A stretch of 64,000 nucleotides of DNA, from positions 83,189-147,188 of the forward strand of contig QXCR01000074.1 of NCBI GenBank assembly GCA_004380135.1, given 5' to 3'. A program made the position numbers and the translations under genes. Source of the DNA: Stemphylium vesicarium (lineage: Eukaryota > Ascomycota > Dothideomycetes > Pleosporales > Pleosporaceae). Below, in pieces: positions 51,501 through 60,500 of the stretch. Every line of letters starts with the position of its first letter. Position 1 is the first letter of the stretch. The notes under the pieces are model-generated. The model ran no database searches. It saw only the letters and a list, made by a program, of their open reading frames with translations, and was not told the origin of the DNA.

Positions 51501-54500
51501 CACCAAGCATTTGTTCCCACAGAGAGCATCTATGAAGGCGGAACTTGGCAAGCCGCTCCAGCAACCATCAGATGGCCGAGACTACGTGAAGCAGGGTCAT
51601 TATTGGCTCCGACAGGGCGTTTATGAAGTACAAGAACAATCTCACTACATCATTACGCCTTTCGTACAGCGAAATATGAACAACCTCATCCGAGCTGCAT
51701 CAACGCGGAAGTATCCGGTATTGATCCAAGGCCCCACATCTTCCGGTAAGACGAGTATGATCGAGTACCTAGCGAAACGATCCGGTAACAAGTTCGTCCG
51801 CATCAACAACCACGAACATACCGACCTCCAGGAGTACCTTGGCTCTTACATCTCTGGGGCCGATGGAAAACTGGTCTTTCAAGAGGGTATTCTTGTGAGA
51901 GCTCTACGGGAAGGTCACTGGATCGTGCTCGACGAACTCAACTTGGCACCGACTGATGTGCTCGAAGCACTCAATCGTCTCCTGGATGATAACCGTGAGT
52001 TGTTGATTCCAGAAACGCAGGAAGTCATTCGACCTCATGATGATTTCATGCTGTTCGCTACGCAGAACCCCGCAGGCCTCTACGGTGGTCGCAAAGTATT
52101 GTCGCGCGCATTCCGCAATCGCTTCCTAGAACTGCATTTCGATGACATACCGGTAGACGAGCTCACCGAGATCTTGCATCGTCGAACCATGATTCCTGAG
52201 ACATGGTGCAAACGTATCGTGAAGGTCTACCAGGAGCTCTCCACACTTCGACAAGAGAACCGCATCTTTGAGCAGAAGAGTTTTGCCACACTTCGAGACT
52301 TGTTCAGATGGGCGCAGCGCAAAGCGGATACAGTGCAAGATCTTGCGAACAACGGATACATGCTGCTTGCTGAGCGCGTCCGCAAGGAGGAAGAGCGAGT
52401 CGCAGTCAAGAAGATTTTGGAGACCGTGATGAGTGAGAGAGGGCCCAAAGTGACGATCGAAGAAGATCTGATGTTCAGTGCGGACAGCTTGTCGAACATT
52501 GAAGGTCTCAGCCAGGGTGCTTCACTCATCAACACCAATGTTGTATGGACCCGCGCTATGCGAAGGCTATCCGTCCTTGTCGCTCATGCACTTCGCAACA
52601 AAGAGCCCGTCTTACTCATAGGAGAAACTGGATGTGGAAAGACGACGGTCTGCCAATTACTCGCCGATCAGTTCAACAACCAGCTCCACATCGTCAACGC
52701 CCATCAAAACACCGAGACTGGTGATCTGATTGGTGCGCAGCGACCCATTCGCAATCGGGCCGCCATCGAAGACATGGTGAGGGAACAGATACTCCTGGCC
52801 CTTGCGAGCATTCCGAGCGAAGGCCTTCCCCATGATCCCAGCTCGTTGAAGTATGAGGATTTATTGTCACTGTATGACAGCCTGGCCAAAGAGACATCTG
52901 CTCTGATACCAGAAGCAACCCGCAAGAGCATCATCGTCGACCGAGCCAAAGCTGGCGCATTGTTCGAGTGGGCGGATGGTAGCCTGGTCCATGCGATGAA
53001 GCAAGGTCACTACTTCCTTCTTGATGAGATTTCGTTGGCTGACGACTCTGTGCTTGAACGTCTGAACAGTGTTCTTGAACCGTCCCGTACTCTTCTTCTT
53101 GCGGAAAAAGGCCCTGTAGACTCTCTTGTCACTGCTAATGATGGATTTCAGTTCTTGGCGACAATGAACCCTGGTGGAGACTATGGAAAGAAAGAGCTCT
53201 CGCCGGCGTTGCGCAATCGTTTCACTGAGATCTGGGTTCCTGCAATGTCTGACCTCGATGACATCCTTGAGATCGTAAGATCAAAGTTGAGACCGGACTT
53301 GGTACAACACGCTGGAGTCATTGTATCGTTTTCGCAGTGGTTCAACGACAAGTACAACACCTCGGTCGCTTCGTCCATTTCCATTCGTGATACTTTAGCG
53401 TGGGTATCATTTGTAAACGACTCGACACACGATAACTCAGTGTTCGGCATCGTCCATGGCGCTGCGATGGTGTTCATCGACACCCTTGGTGCTAATCCTG
53501 CAGGCCTTCTGGCTATCTCTGCTTCGACAATTGATGATGCAAAGAAGTCATGCTTGCACCACCTCGGCAAACTACTCGGACAAGACGTCGCACCAATGTA
53601 CTTCGGTGCCATCGATATCCGGAACACAGCCGAGACATTCCAGTTGGGCTCCTTCTCCATTCCAAAATTCTCGTCAGCAGCATCGCAGGCAAGCAACTTT
53701 GCGCTTGAAGCCCCGACAACACGTTCAAATGCAATGCGAGTGGTGCGAGCTCTGCAACTACCGAAGCCCATTTTGCTAGAAGGTAACCCAGGTGTGGGTA
53801 AGACTACGCTTGTGACCGCTCTCGCCAAAGCTATCGGTAAACCCTTGACACGTCTCAACCTATCTGAACAAACGGATCTCATGGATTTGTTCGGTTCCGA
53901 CGTGCCAGTAGAAGGAGGTGCAGCAGGTACATTCGCATGGCGCGATGCACCGTTCCTCAAAGCCATGAAGAATGGTGACTGGGTATTGCTTGATGAGATG
54001 AACCTAGCGTCACAGTCCGTGCTTGAAGGTCTCAATGCCGTACTAGATCACCGTGGTGAGGTCTATATTTCTGAGCTGGATCAGACCTTCCATAAGCATC
54101 GAGACTTCAGGGTATTCGCAGCGCAAAATCCGCATCACCAAGGTGGCGGTCGTAAAGGTCTACCTGCTTCTTTCGTCAACCGATTCACGGTTGTATACGC
54201 AGATGTATTCCGGCCAGATGATCTGACCCTGATCTGCGAGAAGATCTTCCCTGGTATCGAAAAGCAAGAAGTCACAAAGCTCATTCGCTTTGTAGCTGAG
54301 CTGGACGAGCAAGTAGTCACTCGGCGCGCCTTCGGCACTCTTGGCGCACCATGGGAGTTCAACTTGAGAGATACACTGCGCTGGTTGCAGCTTCTCGCCC
54401 GAACCGACTTATCTGGATCAGCGCGAGACTTCCTAGACATCATCTTTGTGCAGCGATTCCGCGCGGAAGGCGACCGCAATCGACTGCTCAAACTATTCGA

Positions 54501-57500
54501 GAACCAATATGGTGTACACGACCCTCGTATGAGTCTTTTCCACAACCTGAGTCCCAATGCGATCCAAGTCGGCCTTGGTGTGCTTCCTCGAGACACTGCC
54601 ATTACTCGCCCAGACGCTGTGTCATCGCTCAACGCTACCAATCTTGGGCCCATGGAAGCGCTCGTTATCAGTGTCAAGCAGAATTGGCCAGTCATCATCG
54701 TTGGCCCTCCAGGGTCTGGCAAGACATCCATGATCAATCAGCTGGCGAGCTATGTTGGTACAGAACTGGTCACATTTTCGATGAACGCCGACGTTGATGC
54801 AATGGATCTTGTTGGTGGATATGAGCAGGTCGATCCTACGCGAGAAGTGCATCAATGTCTCCAGAGGGTGGAAGCGATCATTCGAAAACACATCGCTGTC
54901 TCCGACAAGCCAGTTCTGGCGCACATAGAGCTCCTTGAGATGCTTGGGCTTCTCCAAGCTGGCTCGGTTGCGCGTACTAATGCCAACATGCGCCCCCTTC
55001 TCGACTTGCTCGCGAGCCTCGACTCTGAAGGAGTCAAACTGGCACAGACCCTGCAAAACTCTCTCCAAGCTTCAAACGAGCAGATTGATGGCGCTCGCTT
55101 TCAGTGGGTTGATGGCATTCTTATCCGTGCGCTCGAGCAAGGAGACTGGCTGGTCCTTGATAATGCCAATTTGTGCTCGAGTGCTGTTCTGGATCGCCTA
55201 AACTCTCTCCTCGAGCCCAATGGTTACCTTTCTATCAATGAACATTCCACTGCCGACGGAGAAGCACGCATCGTGCGACCACATATGAATTTCCGCATAT
55301 TCATGACCATGGATTCCAAGTACGGGGAGCTATCAAGAGCCATGCGCAACAGAGCCGTCGAGATATGTCTGCTTGAACCAGGATATGGCGCTCACCAAGC
55401 GAAAAGGCCGACCGTGCAGCACGCACTTGACTCTACCAGCTATCGCTTCCGCAGCTTCCAGGACCATGAAGGCCATCTCCCAATGACATTGGAGCAACAG
55501 TTTGAGAGTCTGAGCGTGCAGGACAACGACTTGCTCATGAGCTTTACTCAGCAAGTCCGACTTGGCCTAGTGTCTAGTGCATCAACGCAAATGAACGGTG
55601 TTGGTGGTGATGATCCCATGCAAGTGGTATCTGTGTCACCCACGGCAAAACTGGAGGACAAAGTTGCACACTTTGCTGAGTTTTTGAAGGGCTCATGGTC
55701 GTCCTGCGCTCAGTCCATCACATCCCAGCTTGGAACTGATGCGCTGGTTGAACTAGTCCCGTTCCATCCATTGGTGAATGAGCTCTTCATCAATCGTACA
55801 ACAACATCGAAAGATCTTACTATGTGGACCGCTTCCATATATGAAGTCATGCTTGACATTTATAACATGCAGAAAGCCATACAGAGTTTGCCGTCTGCAC
55901 GTTTCGAGCGACGCAAGGAAAAGCAGAAACTACCCGCTTTCCTCCACGCGTATTGTCAAGGGTTGGCTAAGCTCATTGAAGAGTCTTGGAAATCGGGACA
56001 GCAAGATGCGAAGATCGATCTCGCATTTCTCAAGCCACTGCGGAAGATGTTCTGGGCTTTCCATGCACTCTGTACTGCTTCGACCTTCGATCGCGCAACA
56101 TTCCAGACTTATCTCAAGATGCTGACCTCTATCATCCCCAACGCCGGCTTATCGTCTCCACTTGTCCAGCGCTTATCGTCAACGTTGTCCAAGCAAGTCG
56201 CTAGTTTCGGATCCGATGTTCAATTGACGACTGGGTTAGGCATGGAACGCATTTGGCGCGTCTTCAAGCCGCTGACTCCCAAGACCCAGGCTCAACTGGC
56301 CGCTATTCTAGAGCTCGAGACCCTTGCTGATAGGCTTGATGCCGTAATGTGGCAGTCGACATTGCGCGTCGATGAAATGGTTCAGATGCGTGAACGTGTC
56401 GCCAGCTCTCTGGACCTGGTACGAAAGGACGAGGTAGATGCCCGAGAACTCATCACTGCGCTCGCCGCTGCAATCCAAGAGCTCGAGCAAGGTATTGGTG
56501 AAGACAACATGGTGATCACACCCTATTTCGAAGAAGAATTCGAGGGACTCTGTCAATTCTTAGACGTCGCGTTCCGTAGTGAGTCTACGAAGAAGTACAC
56601 ATCTCCTGCAGCTGTCGTTGTGGCGGCCAGGGCCAGGTCAGCCCTTTTTGCCCGGAGACCAACAAAGCTTTCCAACTTTATAGTTGGGGAATCTCAGAAT
56701 GCACCAGAGCATTTTGCGAAATCCTATCGCTACCTGGGCCTCGAGCGCCAGTCTGCGAATGCGATGGTACTTCAAGGCCGATTTCACACATCTGTACTTG
56801 GAAAACTTCATAGTGCCGATGATGTGCAGCTCGCACAGCTGGACCGTTTCGAGGCGGAGCTGCAAGTGCTATCGCAACAAATGTCACTCGATGCGGGTCG
56901 CATAACTTACGATCAGGCTGGAGCCCTCGATGATCTGTATTACGACATCTACCACCAGCTTATCGCTTCCCATTCCGATGGGGTTCTTCAAACTGCAAGA
57001 GATGGCAGCGTCGCGCTGCTTCCGGACACAAATGTTGATAAGACACATCGCGCAACTCTGAAGAACGGCATAGCGTCTTGTCCTATATCGCCGGATTCCG
57101 CCATCGATTCGGCCGCCTGGATACAATTGGCCCTATTTGGCCTCCAATTGTACGTTCCCAACTACCCACACGATCCCGCTCTTCGACCCATGATCGAGCG
57201 TGACATGTTCAACGTAGAGAAACAGACTCTGCTCAAGGCACTGGGCGCCCTGAGACAATTCCAAGTCGACTCGACCGGCCAGGACACGAGCCTCCGCGTT
57301 CGTGAAGTTGAACGAATCATCACCAACATGGGCCAAGAGCCGCCAGTACCCGCCATTGTACGCCCGGAGGTCTCCGAACTTGACAGTCTCCATGGCGAGT
57401 TTACTAATCTGCTGAGCACTATACAACCTCTCATTAACCAATCAATGTCGATGGAGGAAGCAGTCCGTGATCGCACCCTGCAGCAGAACATTGTTCGCAT

Positions 57501-60500
57501 CATCCAGCGGCTTGTGGAGGGCTACCGAGCGTATGACGACATCACAGATACCACAGTAGGTTTCCTCGTGTGTCTGCAGATTGGTCTTATCATGGGTCAA
57601 ACAGAAGCAGAACAGACATCACAGAGTGCCGTCAGGAACAGCTTGACGTACATGACTTCCAGAACACCCTTCTTTGGGCGATCACGACCGTTGGAGAAGC
57701 CCGAACCGTACATTCGAGGGATGGAAGAGTGTCTGGGCCAGCGCAACCATGCCATTGACTTCAGATGGTACACGTTGTACTCAATGCTGTTCCTCAAGAG
57801 CACGAATCCTACTGCCATGACCACTCCTACTGCGAGGAATCTTCTGCACGATCTTTTCTCCAGTCTATACGGAGATTGGAAGGCTAAATTGCTCCAAGAT
57901 CAGGAGAAAGAGGCGAAGAACTCAAGCTTGTATACCTACAGAGGAATGGACGACGACGCAGACGAGGAAGATCCAACCCTATTCCCCGACTACGAAGCGG
58001 AGGAGGAGCAGCAAGACAAGCCTGCTACATTGCCATCCGATTCCCGGGATTATGCGATCCGACTTGCCGACATTCACGAAGAACTCTTCCTCCGGGGCAG
58101 GGACGCCCCAGACTCTATCAAGGCCTTACTGGAGTGGTGCGCTGGTGAACTGAACCGCGTTTCAAACGGCAGGAGTCACGGCAGTAAGCATGAAGATGCA
58201 CTACCAACTATCTATCTCGCGTTAGAGAAGAAGGTCAATGCTTTGATCTCCGCCACCACTACGAGGACGTATAATTTCTACTTTGACTCCAACCTGTCCG
58301 AAGCCAAACGACTGATTACGCTCATACATCGAATTCAGATGCGCTATCGCCAAATTCGCAACGTATGGCCTGAACACGCGACGCTGTCGGAGGTTTTACG
58401 CACGTGCGATGAGGCTCTTGAGTTCCGGCACGTCGATCCCGTGGCTAAGTTCATTACCAAGGCCGAGAAGCTACATGGCTACATGCACGAATGGCAGACC
58501 GTTGCCAGCAAGGAGTACAGCGCTGCCAATCTGTACGACGATCTGACCAAGCTCCTTGTCAGCTGGCGAGAACTAGAACTTACCACTTGGGCTCGCCTGT
58601 TTGATATGGAGGAGGAGAAGTATCGCAGTGACGCAAAGAGTTGGTTCTTCGTTGCTTACGAGACGATCATTGCTGCGTCAGAGAGCACCGAAAACGAGAA
58701 GAGCCTACAAGTGCATTCGAAGGAGTTACTCAAACTGCTAGAAGGTTTCTTCGAGACGACTACGCTGGGACAGTTTGAACAACGTATTAAGCTCCTGCAG
58801 CAGCTTCGCCAGCACGCCGCCATGCGTATGCAGGATACCGATATCTTCCGCACCGTCTACACATCGCTGGACAACTTCCTCGCCTACTACTCGCGTCTGG
58901 AGAAGCCGGTGCATGAAACCATTGCCAAGGGCCGACAGAACTTGGAAAAACAGATTGCGGACGTGATCAAGCTTGCGAGCTGGAAAGACACAAATATTGA
59001 AGTCCTGAAGCAGAGCGCGAAGATCAATCATCGTAAGCTCACCAAGCTCGTCCGGAAATTCAGAGCGCTGCTCAATCAGCCTGTATCTGGCATCACTAGG
59101 TCGGGCTTTCCGGATGAAAGCCATCCTCTGCAAGATGTCTCTTTGATGGCAGTGAGCACAGCCATAAACCCTGCATCACTCCAAGCCTGTGAGAACGGCG
59201 TACCGGGATGGACAGAGCGACCGGCTCGCTTCAAGAACTTGGACGTTACCACATCGATGATGCGCACCCTCACCACACCAAAGACGGATACGGTTGATGG
59301 CGCTTCGTACATTTCCGACTTCATCAGCGAGCTTTCGAGCTCCATTGTCGAACTGCAAAAGGCCACCCCTACCACGCTCACTGAGGAGAACAAGGCATCC
59401 GTCCAGCATCTGAAGACCCAGAAACGCAAACTGTACGCGGATACCATGAAAGAGCTGCGACAAATGGGCATCAACTCAAACCTGAGTGTCGATACTTTAG
59501 CCAAACAAGATGAGCTCTCCACTATTCTCTCAACCATGCCGCTGGTCCAGGGTGGACAAGACATTGGCCGTGCAGCCGAATATCATCTTCACAAAGCGCT
59601 CAACGTCATGGCTCAAGTCCGCGCAGTGACTAGGGAACATTCGGGCGACCTGACTCCAAACGATGTAGCAAGAAGCATCGGCTATCTGGAGGGCTTATTG
59701 TATGCTTCTATTCGCCAACGAGGAGTTCTAAGCAAGGCTGCGCAAAGCCTTGAGCAGATTCGTTCACCTTTATCCATGATCGCAGAGCTAAGTCATCCTG
59801 ATCTTGGAGAACTCACATGGATCCACGAGCACCAATCCGAGTCTACTAGTTCTGTGCAACCTCAACTGCGTTCGCTGGCGGCCATGTTGACAACAGGCAC
59901 CCATATTGTGAACGCGCAAGCTAAGCTAGGTAAGACCAACGAGCTTGACGCTCTGCTTCGCCAGATGCGGGAGTGGACTGCCAAGATCTCCGAGCTCGCG
60001 GATGCGTACAGTCGAGTACCGAAACTACCAATCGGCATTCAGTCTAGTGCTCATCAAACCCTGAGCGAATCTGTTAATTCCCACTTGACTGAGTTGCAGA
60101 CCGCTTTCAGAGATTGGATTGCGGGAAGCGACATTGCCCGAACGGTACTCCGACACATTGAACCGTTCCTCTGCAGCTACCCCTCTTCCAGCCCGGTCGC
60201 ATTGCCAGAGAGCCTACGCATCACACTGGAGATGCATGTCAAGGAAGTCTTCGCTTCTCTAGATCTCATCCTCGGATCAATGCAAGATGTCGAAGCCGCG
60301 ATGCAGGGCATTCCATCGTCGACGGATGATGCCTCATGGCTACTCAAAGAAGAACAGGCACTTTCTGCTGCGCTTATCTCGTTACATACCCCGCAAATCA
60401 GCGGAGCTCTACTCTCGTTGCTCGAGAGGATGCAATACCTCTACGAGAACGTAAACTTGGGCGCTGTAGCTGCACTGTTTGCTTCCATCAAACCCGTTCT